DNA of 64,000 bases from Rhea pennata (lineage: Eukaryota; Chordata; Aves; Rheiformes; Rheidae), in assembly GCF_028389875.1 (NCBI RefSeq), contig NC_084702.1:70281582-70345581 (forward strand). The letters run 5' to 3'. Shown in pieces: positions 38,067-50,200 of this stretch; the stretch's first letter is position 1, and each line of letters starts with the position of its first letter. The notes under the pieces were generated by a model. That model saw nothing but the letters and a program-made list of their open reading frames with translations, searched no databases and was not told the origin of the DNA. Position numbers and translations under genes: made by a program.

Positions 38067-38104
38067 TGCTGCATCTGCCCTTGAGTGCTGCATCTGCCCT
38101 TGAG
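38067..38104 (+). repeat. Perfect 19-bp tandem duplication
   Basis: TGCTGCATCTGCCCTTGAG occurs at 38067-38085 and again, identically, at 38086-38104, about 50 bases after the CA microsatellite. Perfect identity suggests a recent event. Confidence 0.95.
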
Positions 38105-41100
38105 GGCCTCTTCCCTTCTTCCTTCACCCAGATTGGAAAATATCTCTTCCCTACAGTAAAGTGAAGGGATATGTGAGGGCAAGGAGAACATATTATGGGC
38201 AGATTTTTAAATTGCCTGTTCAAACTTTGCCCAGTTCAGCTTGCTTCACTCACTGTGATACCACAAACTTACTGAGAAGTAGTTTTAGGTGAAATACTTG
38301 ACCCACACTTGAAGAAACAGATGAGGCTTGCTAGAAATCCCAGATAACAGGAGATTGCCCATATACTGCTATGATAGTTGTTGTCCAGTAGAAAAAGGAT
38401 GTGGAGGACAGGTTTTCTGAGACTTTTGCTGTGCCAATGTGCTTTTTTGTTCACCCTACAGCCTGGGCTGTTGGGTGTTTGCAGGAGCTACTGTGCATGT
38501 GCAACCAGATCACACAAAGCAGATGAGCTGGGCTTACTGTGCATGCCCTGTTCTGTTAATTTAGATGTGCAGAGAGACTTTACCAGGTATGTGTTGTTTC
38601 AGGTTGCACTTACTGTTGTGCAGTGTTGGTAACTTCGGGCATGTGTGATTTTTTTCACTGAGACTGTACTGGGTACTCACAGCCTTGAGGGTGTTTTTTT
38701 TGTTTTGTTTTTGGCTCTGGCACTGTACCCCGAGTCCTAAGGGGACTTTTCTCTGAATACGTGAATCATTGCTGAGTGTTCAATGATAGCGTCATTTTGG
38801 CTGGAGCTGTTGTGGGAATGCAGGGGACTGCACAGAGCTCATGTTACATTAAGTCAACGGCAGGGAGAAGGTCTGGTGACGTTCTCTCACACGCTTGTGT
38901 CTCTTACAGATGCCCTATGGGTCACTGCAATGTTCCCTCCCACCTTTAAAATTCACACTTACTACGAGTTGGGCCTGCAGCCCATGGAAGTGGAGCTGAC
39001 TTTTAATTTACAATAAAAACTTCCCCCAAGGTTGTGCTTAGAATTATTTTTCCCTCTGTTGTCCATTTTCTGTTCCTTCTCTTTCAGTCTGCAAACTAAT
39101 GGTGGCTTGTTTTGTAAACTAACAGTAGCAAAAGTCATTCTATTGCTATACTTTGGTTTTTCTTCTGTGTTGATCCAATTATAAGCAAAAACAATGGAGA
39201 GCAGAATCCATACGGAGCGCACTCAGTTCCTCATTGGCATGGGAGAAGAAAGCAATTCATCTGAATCTCCTCGAGGGTAGATCTGTTTAACAATCGAAGG
39301 GAAAAACAATTCCAGTTGCAGACAGTAATCTCCGAGCTTAGTTGTGTTTGGAAAATCCTTTGTGCTTAAAGAGTGTTTTCCATCAAGTTGTGTTGATTTC
39401 CTTGTTGATTCTGGTTCAGAAAGTGAAGTACGAGTCCATAAAGCATTTAAGTTGCATCCAGTTATTAAAAACATGTACTTCAGGGGTTATTTTTTAATTA
39501 CTATTAAATTTAAGTTCCAACCACATCCATTCTAATTGATGATTTCTACTGGAATTTAAATAGGGTGAAATACACATTAACTATATATCCCTGTATGTTA
39601 GCAGCCATTCAGTAGTGAATATATATCAATCAGAATTTTTCCTGCTTCCTTTTCAAATAGGCTGTGAGTTAAAGACAGTGTATATACAACGTTTTAAGTG
39701 GGCAAGAAAGACAAAATCAAAGTAATAATCTGAATTTTGAAAAGGGTTGTTCTTGAAGAATGAATAGGCTTATTATAAGTCAAAGGCAAGTTACATTAGA
39801 GAGAGAGCTTGAAGTAGCATAGGACAATATTCATGTGGACTAGCAAGTCTATAAAGAACAATAGTCTTTCTATGGAGGAATTGGTGGTGCATAGCTTCCA
39901 GTGTGAAACAGCAGAGCTGGTGTCGGCTTTATAGGCTCATTACCCTCCCCTCGAGGGTGAAGGCTGACAACCTAATTCTCCATAACAAGGCACATAAGTC
40001 CAAAAAGTTAGATGGTAAAGTCTGCAAAATGCCTGAAGAAATACCTTGAATATAATAGTAGTATTTTATGAATAATGAGAAAAATCTCACAATTAAAAAA
40101 TTTGTGAAGGTACTCAAAAAAGCTGAGTATGCTCAGAATTCTTTTCGTAAGAGAAAGAAAGTGACTTTATTGGATGCGTTATTTCATTGTAAACTTCCTG
40201 CTCAGAGTTCTGCTATCTCAGTGGAATGTTAATATCTTTATGATCACATTCAACACATTTAATATATTGTAAATCTGACATCTTGCGTATTCAACAAGAT
40301 GTTATTATCATACTCAGTTTTCATTATAGAGTTTATTGTCATAGCTACAGCAAAGAAAGCAGTATTGTTTCTTAAATATTGTGCTCTGGAATTCTGATAA
40401 AGCCCTTAGTTTGGAGCTTATTGCCTTTCAGAGTTAAAATGAATTAGAATTCAAACAAAAATAGCTGAAGGGAAGATTATTTTATCTTCATAGTATATAG
40501 GATTTCTGGGAAGGAGGGAAAACTGGATGAAAACGGTGATGAGGGTCTTTGGTAGATCTTAGTGATTCAGAAGCGCAGAGTGACTGAGACCAAGCATCAG
40601 TACCGCTACTGTTTTGTAAATGCTTGATCCTACCAGGGGGTACCTGCTTTTAACTGCAGCTTCCTAAGGCAGGAGAAAGGCGCAGTAGCAACCACACACA
40701 TCTGCAGTCTGGGCAGATCTCTGCCGACTGCTTGGAAGTTAGTAGCAAGAGGACCCCAAGCATGACCAGGCTGTTTGTCTCCACGATGGGCCGGACCTGG
40801 TACATCTTGTCTCACACTGGGACTTTGGCGGTGCCTTCAGTGTTGACTTCTTGATGTGCTACATAATGTGTGGGTTATAAGGAAAATAGTATATAATGCT
40901 TAGGTAGATTTAGAAACTTTAGATTTGCTGTTTTGATGGATAATATATCTTGATAAAAATGCTCATTAGTTCTTTTTTTCTTATGAAGCAGGTATACTTT
41001 ACTCCTCTAGAGCGTCTACTCACCAGAGGCCATAAAATATGTATTCAAAGAATAGTTGGTGAAACTACTTTAAATTTCAAAATTGGTAGATGCAGAGGGC

Positions 41101-44084
41101 TATGAAAAATGGGGTGTTTTTCTCTCTTGGAGATTTTCGTGGAAAAATTTGGAAAAATTCTAATTTCAAGCTTTTCTGATTTTACGATAAGGAAATTAAA
41201 AAGTGGAATACAAGTAAAAAATGGATAATGTGGTACCAAGTTTTCTCCTAGCTCCCCCTACTTGACTGCCAGCCTGTGCAATAGCAAAACATTTAGAAGA
41301 TATTTGAAGTGTTGCTTCTGAAAGGGTTTCCCTTTCCACTCTCATCTTTTACCACGTTTCCTTCTTCAGGACCAAACCCACTAAATTAGTAGTGGTAGAA
41401 GAAAGAAGGGGACATTGCAATCCCCAGTGTTTGGACCTATCTTTTAAGAGTCTGCTTTAGAAGTCCAGGCTTTGTAAGCTCTCTATACAGTTAGGGGAAA
41501 GAGAGTGAATGAGTTATCTTTTAGGCCAAGTAAACACTTGCTCTTTCCTCTTAGTTTTCAAATGTCTTGTGGAGAAAGCAGAATTTCACTGGGATATAAC
41601 TTTAGTGAAGAGGCTATCCTCACAAAAGGTTTTCTAAAGAAAGAATGCATGAATATATTTAAAATATGTTTGCAGGACTGGCCTCTTCTTGATTTTTCTT
41701 AGAAGCTCACCTGTGTTAAAGGATTGGCTTTTTTTTTTTTTTTTTCCTGGACTCCTGGATGGTCACTTAAGATGCTATAAGAACAGATTTGCAGAGGTCT
41801 GCACTTCCATAGCTGTACTTGCTTCATTTGGACTTAGGCCAAATTGCTTCAGTTTTGGAATTTCCCCATAATTTTTCTTAATGTTCCATGAAAAAAGAGC
41901 ACAAAAAGTGCTTAAAGCAAATGGAACGCATCTTACCAATGAAGCAAGCTCTCTGCTTGACTTTTCAAGCTGAGTTTGTTGGCCAGAGTCTTGGCTGTGC
42001 TGTTTCTTGTCCTCACAATGACCCATGTTTGAGTAGCGGTTTTATTAAGCGTGCCTGGAAGGGGTCTCTGCGGTGCCCTTCCAGATTTACATCGATGGAG
42101 GCACCACGGTGATCCTAGGAGGCAATATTGTTTAATTGTAGGATGGATTTGAAGGAGCTGAGCTGTGGTTTGAGATCTTGGGCTAAATTTCTGTGCTTCT
42201 CAATAAGCGACGTCACACACCAAATACTGTCTTCAGTTACCCACTAAGGTTGCTATGGGGTATTGGTATTGGCTAGCTCCTCACCTATGAAATGGAGGGA
42301 AACAATATTTATTGTTGCCTCATGGAAAAAATAAATTGCTAACTTACCTTGAAGGTGTAGTGCTCCCGGTTTAGCAAACAAGATTCCTGTAAATTGAGTC
42401 TTCAGATAACTTACTAGACTTTGTTTACTTACGGTGATTTACTGTCATTCCAATTCAACAAACTGCTACTGTTTGAGATAAGAAGAAAAAATGCTTCCTT
42501 TTTTAAATATAGTTTTTCATCTCCACCAAGAGACAAATTAGATTTCTGTGATGTTTTCTTATGTTGCAAAAATATCCAGAGAATTTCCACAGTGGGAATA
42601 AGTTAATGGTACATCACTGGAAAAACTCCAATGAAAATAGCTGTGGGGAGTGAAAAAAGAAGCAGAAAACAAGTAGTCAGGAGAAAGAATGGCTAACACG
42701 TACACATATATTTATTTACACATCCTCATTTGCAGTATGTACTGCTGGGTATTTTTTACGTACCAGGAAAAAGAGACTTCAAACATTTCCATTGACCTTA
42801 GAGCCATTACAGTTATAAGCTGTTCCAATGAAAAGAAAATTGTTCCAAGAAATTATCCTTAAGGACTTGACAAAGACTTAATGCATGACAAATATATCTT
42901 CAGAATGGAAATAAAGAGGGATTTTTCCTGTGTTCACATTCCTCTTAATTGTACATTAGGACAGAAGACCCTGGCTATATTCCATATTGTAGAATTTGGT
43001 GCTTTTCTCTGTAGGGCTTCTTTTTTGGAAGAAGGAATCAAAACAAATGTAGCAGTCCTTCCATTAAATGCCATCTTGTCCTTGACTCCTGGAAGTACAG
43101 TCGCCTAGAGAATGAAAAATTACCCTAAGTGTTTATTACTGAAATCTAGACTCATTGCGAGAAGATTAACTGCCTTAAAAGACTCAATATCCTGCCTATT
43201 ACAATGGGATATATATGGAAAAAGTTGCAAACCAGTGCGAAAGAAATGGAAAAATCTGTACAGTGTCATGCTCATGAGATACACACGTTTGGTATTTGTG
43301 GGAAATGCTTGAGAAACATGAGTTTCAGAAGTAGTCCTAATCAAATGCTTCATCCCTGTGTTCTCCTGCTAACTATCTGGGGCTGCTGTGGGTAAGAACT
43401 GGAACATAAATCCTTGGTCATCCCAAGCTGCTTCATAATTATGACTAAGAGAAGCAAAGTCTTCCAAAACGTGGGCCTGGAAGAGCAAGTCAAATGTGAA
43501 AATGAATTTGCTGCTGCTGGATCTTAAAAACTGAAGGAAAAGCTAGTTTACTCTTCTTTTTTTTTTCTAAGATAGCTGCTGTGCCTAAGTCCATTTATAT
43601 AGAATGAATTAAGTCTTTTCATGAGGAAGGTTTCTTTGGAAGAGTAGGTACCTAATGAATACACAGAAATAGGAGCTAAATTCTGTTACAAATACTTCTG
43701 TCTTTTAAAAACTGCTAAATTCTGGACTTTAAGTAATTTCAAATTTTTCCTTATTACTATATGCAGAATAAAGATAATTATCTCTGAAGACACCTTTACC
43801 TCTTTTATCTCTTAATTGGAAGGCATTCACAGTTATTTCCTTCTCTAAACCTTTCGTGGTATCTTTGCAAAGTGTAACCGTTAGTGTCTTGGAGATAATC
43901 ATTTCTTTTGGTACTCCTCTTTACTGAAGCATGAGTTTTACAAGTAAAAGCAATAAAATTTTTCATTATTTGGTAGCAGTTGTAAAAATAACAACAGGCG
44001 CACTGAGCATGGCAGCTTATTTGGCTGCTTTACTCAGACTAAATGCCTTATCTCTAAAAGACTTTGAGACCCAAACATCTGCTG

Positions 44085-44135
44085 TTTTTCTTTCTTTCTT
44101 TCTTTCTTCTTCTTTTTTTTTTTTTTTTTTTTTTT
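44085..44135 (+). repeat. (TTTC)n and T-rich tract
   Basis: TTTC repeats followed by a long T run in CCBE1 intron 2. On the minus strand it reads as an A-rich tail, but no retroposed body was recognised. Confidence 0.85.
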
Positions 44136-44540
44136 GGCATCATTTATACTATTTTTTTTGTTTAAAAAATCTTTTTGGAAATTTCCTTCTTAAAAAGTAA
44201 ATTTTCATTAACGTACTGTTCAGTTAAATGCTCCGAGGCTCCATAGGCTACAGCTGGATGGCTAGCGAGTCCCACAGTAAGGCCGATGTTTAGACAAAGG
44301 ATTAGCCGTACAGCCCTTAATTTTTCCTCTTACAGCATATAGCTGAAAATCATAACAAAATAAAATTATTTATAAACTTAGGATCTTAACTGTTAAAGTT
44401 AGGAAAGCTCTGGCTATGTCTTAGCTGTCTGTAGGGGCAAAACATGGATTCCCTTAATGGAAATTTGGATTGTGGTACAACAGCCTATCTACACAAAAAT
44501 GCCAAACAAATTACTGCCTTAGCCAAGACAGCAAGAATAC

Positions 44541-44575
44541 CTCTTTTTTTTTTTTTTTTTTTTTTCTTTTCTTCC
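44541..44575 (+). repeat. T-rich tract
   Basis: A run of T, broken by single C residues, in CCBE1 intron 2, about 400 bases after a similar tract. Confidence 0.8.
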
Positions 44576-45397
44576 CAGTTCCTGTGGACTAAAAAGCTAG
44601 GCTAGAGTCAAGATCTGCTTTGCAGTACCAATGCAAACTGGATGTAGCTCCACTGGCTTTGATTGAGCTTTCCTAGATTTATGCTGTTTTAAATGAATAG
44701 TGAAAATGGGATTTAGCCCCTGGAATCCAGCTTTTGTGAAATGGCTCCCAGTTCCCATCAGGATGAAGTAATTTGATTTTGTTTTAGAAGGAATGATCTA
44801 ACTCAGCAGTTGTTGCATATGAATAATTAAGTTCTGTTTTTTTTAGCGCTTTTTTGTCTCAATATAGATTTTTAAAGTTATTTTTGGTTGGGGGTAATGC
44901 AGGATTTTTTTTAAAAAACACCTTGATTCTTACATACTGCATTTGGATGGTCAGCAGTTCTGGGCTCTTTATAAATAAGTAAATAAAAGATGTATGATCT
45001 TACAAAATGTTGGAAACCTTCAATGGACTGCCGCGTCTTCACTGCAAATTGTAAGCAGTCCTTTGTATCTCTAGCCCTATATTTTCAAGATCAGTGTAAA
45101 TTTAGTGTCAGTCCAGTGATGCGCCAAGGCACAGATAATCAAAGCAATTTATATGCTAACTGCATTGATTTGAATGTCAGTTAGATGACCGTGTATCATC
45201 TGAGCATCTGTACTTAAGTAGAGGGTACGTGGAATATAGGACTAGCCAGGAGCAGCCAGTTCCTGCGTGTGGAATTTCACACCTTACTGATGTGGAAAAA
45301 AATGATTTACAAATTTCATTTTAGAATATCATCAAAGCTGTATTAAATCTCTTTGGAAAGCCAACTAGGCTGATCCTTTGGATTCTCCCACCAAAGC

Positions 45398-45490
45398 ACG
45401 TTCTCCAGCCCTCAGATCATCCTCACGGTTCTTTGCATCCTCCTGTGTTTATCAACATCACTGAACTCCAGTCAACACACTGAATTTTAG
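45398..45490 (-). mobile_element. Decayed CR1 LINE fragment
   Basis: On the minus strand the sequence contains ATGATCTGAGGGCTGGAGAA preceded by a degraded AGGAGGATGCAAAGA and GATGTTGATAAA. This matches the CR1 stretch in which a ...GAGGAGGGC... segment is followed by GATGATCAGAGGGCTGGAGCA. It lies about 1.6 kb before a second CR1 piece on the opposite strand, so the two are separate insertions or a rearranged one. Confidence 0.6.
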
Positions 45491-47029
45491 GGATATGTGC
45501 ATTACCTCCAAATGCAGAGGCAGAACAGGCTCTCTCCCTTTTTACTTATCCAAGACTCACAGCAGTACTTTTGGTCATGGGGCTGCATTTTTCCTTTCTG
45601 GAAAGAAGAAAAATCTATATATAGCTCTTTCACGTTTCTGTACAGAAAACAGCAAAGTTGCCTCAAAGTTTTCCCTTTTATTTTTTTGTATATATTTTAT
45701 TTAACAGTGCTGAAAGTAAGTTTAGAAGTGGAAAACACCTCAATCTTATCAAGAGAGGGAGAGTGTGGAAGTCTGTCAAAGCAGGAATGAGGTATGTGCA
45801 GAAAGGAAAAGCAGCCACCAGCGTCAGAGCATGGCAGGATTACACAGTCCCTTCTGTGTGATGTGATGCATGTGGCATGATACAATGAGGCAAGTCAGAG
45901 AGAAAATTGAAGAAGTGAATTTGATGTTATAGGGAAAAATGCACAGGTTTTCATCAGAAAATTAATCCTCTTCCACACAGTTTATTTCAGAACAGCCTTT
46001 TTGTTATATTCTTGCTTTTATGATGGTCGCACCGGACCATCTTGGCATGTAAGCCCAGGAGCTCAGCAGAGCAGACAGGGAGGATCTCTGGGCAGGCGGA
46101 CAGATGTGTGGGGTGAAAAGACGTGCTGGGGAAGGATTCATGGGGTTATCACAAAAGCTATGTGGCTCAAAAGGGGGCATCAAGTCAGCTTGAACAAGGC
46201 TGCTGGAAAAACTCAGCCAGGAAATGTAGCAATTGGGGAGAGGGCCATGGAATCACCAGACCTGGAAGATAATTCCCGTGTTGGGGAGCGCAGAGCTGGA
46301 AATGCGAAGATGCAATGTGAACCTCCAGGAAACCCTCAATCTAAAAAGCATGGTGGCAAGGCCAGGTAACTTGAATAAATAAGGGGAAAACTTTCTTTGG
46401 AAACAGTGGATTTATTCTTAGAACTTGTAGAGGAACTGAGACAGAGTTTCCCCTGGAACATCCTGAGTTGTGAGGAGGCTGATATGCCCCTTGTTCAGTC
46501 ATCTGAGAAGAACCAGAGTGTTGTGTATCTGTAGAGAGAAAGCTGAACATTTTCCCTATGCTTTGGAAATGTCACCTCGGTCACCCTTACTCCAGTATTT
46601 TCCTAGAGGAATATACGTAATCTCTGGAATGTTTGTGCTTTTCTAACACTTTTGCATGGTGGATCATCACCTCTGATACTTAAATATTTGGGAATGAGAG
46701 AAAATAAATAGTGGTCAAAACTTGGCAGAAGTTGATCCCCAGCTGAGATTACTTATACCTTTTGCTGCTCCACATATCTGTTAAAGAGGCAGCTTGTTGT
46801 AGCTAAGGTAAATTTATCTGCCCCATTGGGATTTTGGGAGTAATTTTCTCTGTTAGGAGCTAATGCTGGAAGTTAGAGGCTCATCAGCTAGGAAGGACAG
46901 GGGAGGAAAAGTCTGATTTCATGAGTTTAACCATCGGAAGACCTGGAACTGTAAGTGAGACTCCTAAAAGGCAAGTGTGGTGGGGCATGGCATCTTGTGA
47001 AGTGCATTCAGTAGTGGTGGGAAAATATT

Positions 47030-47215
47030 CATGCTACTGTGCAAAGCCCTAGTGAGATCCCACCTGTGCAATGCTGGTCATTTACTTTCAAGGATGAGAA
47101 ATGAGACCTGGGATAGGTGCAGAGGAGGGCTGCCAGGGCTTTCAGGCGAGGAACAGCCTCTCTGATGGGGAGAGGGAAGCACTTTGTAGCCAGAAAGAAG
47201 TGATATCCCTCTTGG
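47030..47215 (+). mobile_element. Decayed CR1 LINE fragment with end of reverse-transcriptase frame
   Basis: The stretch CTGTGCAAAGCCCTAGTGAG then ATCCCACCTGTGCAATGCTG translates as LVRSHLCNAG, which parallels the conserved LVRPHLEYC ending of the CR1 reverse transcriptase. It continues with GATAGGTGCAGAGGAGGGCT, another CR1 landmark, and a degraded tail to about 47215. It is on the same strand as CCBE1, inside intron 2. The frame is broken and the element is long dead. Confidence 0.65.
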
Positions 47216-50200
47216 AAAGTGGTAAGCCAGGCGTGATTTACCAGTTGTACAGCTATCTGAGTGTTGTTGAGTCTGAAGTAATGCACTTTAAAACATAGGG
47301 CTTATTAGTGCCCTATTCATGTGGCAATATGGCTTCTGGATTTGGAATGGTTTGCACTGGACAGACTGGGCATGGTTGGGTGAGGGTTTGCATGCACCTA
47401 TATGCAAGCACCCAAGCTGGAGAACCTGTCTTCGCTCTACTGCATAACTCAGATTCTTGCAATAGCTTGCAACACTGTGAACAGAGTCATTTTCTTTCTT
47501 ATGTATGTTTTTTAACCGGTTGTCTGGTTGGCTGAGTTAAGCCGCTGTATTCCCAGCTCGTGTGGGAAGTGCTAGTGTCACCCTCACCTCTAAAAAACCA
47601 GCTGTCCCCAGTCTGTGGCTTTGCCTAGAGGCTTTTGGGGTCGGCACGAGCGGGTTGTTAAGGCCATAAGCTCTGCTCTTTGTGTTAGTGCCTGTGGCTT
47701 TGCCACTGAATTCCTCTGCAGATTCAAAGTCATCAGTCTCACAAATCATGGCCTTAATATCGAGTCCTCCTTCCTCCCTGGCATTTTGGCTGGGATTTTA
47801 GTTTTGTTATTGAAAGTAGTGAACGTGGGAAATCTTATCTCTTGTCTGAATGACTTCCATAGTTGTGCTCAACATCCTGCGATGGTTCTGTCTCTTTATG
47901 AATCTCCCCCTTGTCATTGTTAACATAGAACAAATATCCTTGGAAACAAACAAAACAAGGAAATATAGAAAATATTTGCTGTACAACAGAATTGTATTTA
48001 AATTGAAGATCTTCCCAAGGAACTTTATTAATACACACTTAGAGCAGAGCATGCTTTGTCTAGCCCTGGGCAAAGCTGACTTTTATTTCTGAATCCTGGA
48101 AGGGCAATAATGTTTTTTTAAGTGTCGGAGTTTCTGCCATGGGCCTAAATCATGGCAAGTCTTTTGTACAGAATGATTTAAAAGCTAAACTTGAGTTAGA
48201 GCCTTAATGTCATCAGTGTGCAAGAATTCTTGAAAAATTATGTTTTTTAATTAGTTAACATAATATTATTGTAGTGGTTTATGAGGGTAGAGGATGTTTG
48301 AGTATGTTCTTTTCAGTACCTAATCCACAGATCTGTGCATTTATCATGTAGAAGCAGGTTAGTATCATGGGGGATGTGATTTGGGGGAATAGCCTATGGT
48401 GTTGCTCAAAGAACTGAACCTTGCTCTTTATTAAGTTGTTAAAAGTGGCAGCTTTGGGACTAGATGCCTCCAGTCATATTTAAAAGAAGAGCCTTTTATT
48501 TGTGCGCCGTCTACTCAAATCCAGTCCAGAGGCTGCTGTATGCATGATGGGATATGTTGGCTTCGTTTTCTTTCACTAAGAGAGCGCAGAGTTGGGTTGT
48601 CTTGTTCTGTGAGCTTAGGTGACTTTCACAGATGCTCATTACTGAAGAGTAACGGGGCAAAGAGTTGACATGGAGGTTGACTCTCCAGTGACCCTTAAAG
48701 CTGGAATAACCAAGAAAGCAGCAGTTATTCCAATAAGAGCTTCAAATGAGCTGAGAGTTGAGGAAAGGGAGATTGCTGCTTATAGGAAGAACTGAACTGA
48801 TGCCAGCAGAAAGCTGATACAGGAGCGACATGAGCGATATTATCTCCCAGGCAGACGTGACTGTATTCCAGAGGCTGCAAGGTCAGGCCCCGGGTTTGCT
48901 TAAGGGCACATGAAGACAAAACTCATCCTTTCTGGGCTACTGTAAACAGGAATCCTAGACAGGATAATTACATTATGAGAATGAGCTCTCTGCTTCAGGG
49001 AACCTCTCCGTGTATTTCTCAGCCAAGAAGAACAGAAGAGTCTTTGAAAAAAATACTTTGTAAAAGTTTGAAATCACTCAGTGGCCAGAATGAGAAACTA
49101 AGGCTGTTGTTCCTGCTGCATGTAGAAATTGCTTAATCTTGATGATTTTTATCATGAGTAGGATCTTACTATGGAATGAGGAACTAGATTTACAGGATGA
49201 AGTCAAGGCAAATGTGTCCCAGCATCCACTTAACTTCCCGCCTAACATTTAGAGCTGTTTTCTCCTGACCTTCTGTATTTAAGGGCTATTACCACAAATA
49301 CCAGAGGGTTTGGGTCAAATTCTACTGTTTTTTTTTTATTATTTTTTAAGTCACTGAGATTTGAATGAAGGACAGCTCAATCATGAGTCATGGTGGTAGA
49401 CGCTCCCAAAAGGCGTTCTGATTGCTTGATGGAAAGAAGTCAAAGCTTGCCAAATATTTGAGATTTACTGACACATTTAGTGCTCACTATGGTCACTAGC
49501 AGCTCCTTAGAGGTAGTTACTGCAAGAGCTGGTGACTAACTGTGAGGAGGGCTCAGGGGCACAGAACGATAATTTCAGAGTAGTGCAGTCACGTGGAGAT
49601 TTAGTCTATGTATGTGCCACGTGGTGATGATTGTGCAATTTTGCACATATAACAGAATATAAGAAATACAAGTCAACAATACCAGTAATTTTTCCAAATC
49701 CTCTTAGCATTGTTAAGTGAGATATAATATTCTGTGTCATTTAAGCAATCCAACAAGATTAAAGGCGGAAGGTGCCATTTTGGTAAAAGGAACTAGGTGA
49801 AACACAATATGGAAAGAAGAACTCTTCCCATATTTATGTGTCTTTGTGTTTGCATGTTTATTTTTACAGAAAATTAGGGTGCTGACGTGATGAAGTTCCT
49901 TGTTGTGGGTCAATATATTTTAAACTGCAATTTCAACCTAAAGGAAATCCCATAGGAAAATTCCTTTTATTAAAGGCCTCATGTTCAAAAGGGCTAACCT
50001 GTAGCTCTTGGGACCCTGAGCCAGCAGCAGCTGATGTGCTTAGGGCCATCGAGGAGCCAGCCCATCGTTTCATATGGATCAGGTGGCTGGGAACATTTTC
50101 TACAGTTGTAGCTTATCTGATCCTCCTGCCAAAAGCAGGTTCATTTTTTTTTTTTTTTTTTGCATTCTGTTTCCTAACATGAAGAAGAATATGAATATGT

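Larger units (their letters stand above)
38105..45397 (+). other. CCBE1: CCBE1 intron 2, middle part
   Basis: AT-rich intronic DNA with no recognisable exon. It contains T-rich and TTTC tracts near 41729-41745, 44085-44135 and 44541-44575. All open frames are short (under 90 codons) and resemble no known protein. A CCK-coding stretch near 42560 was tested as a possible CCBE1 exon 3 and does not continue as one. Confidence 0.7.

Noticed and set aside
42421..42606. A CCK-containing frame as a possible CCBE1 exon 3
   Set aside because: After CCK it does not continue as GYKF or reach a LGQC-type segment, and no matching splice sites frame it.
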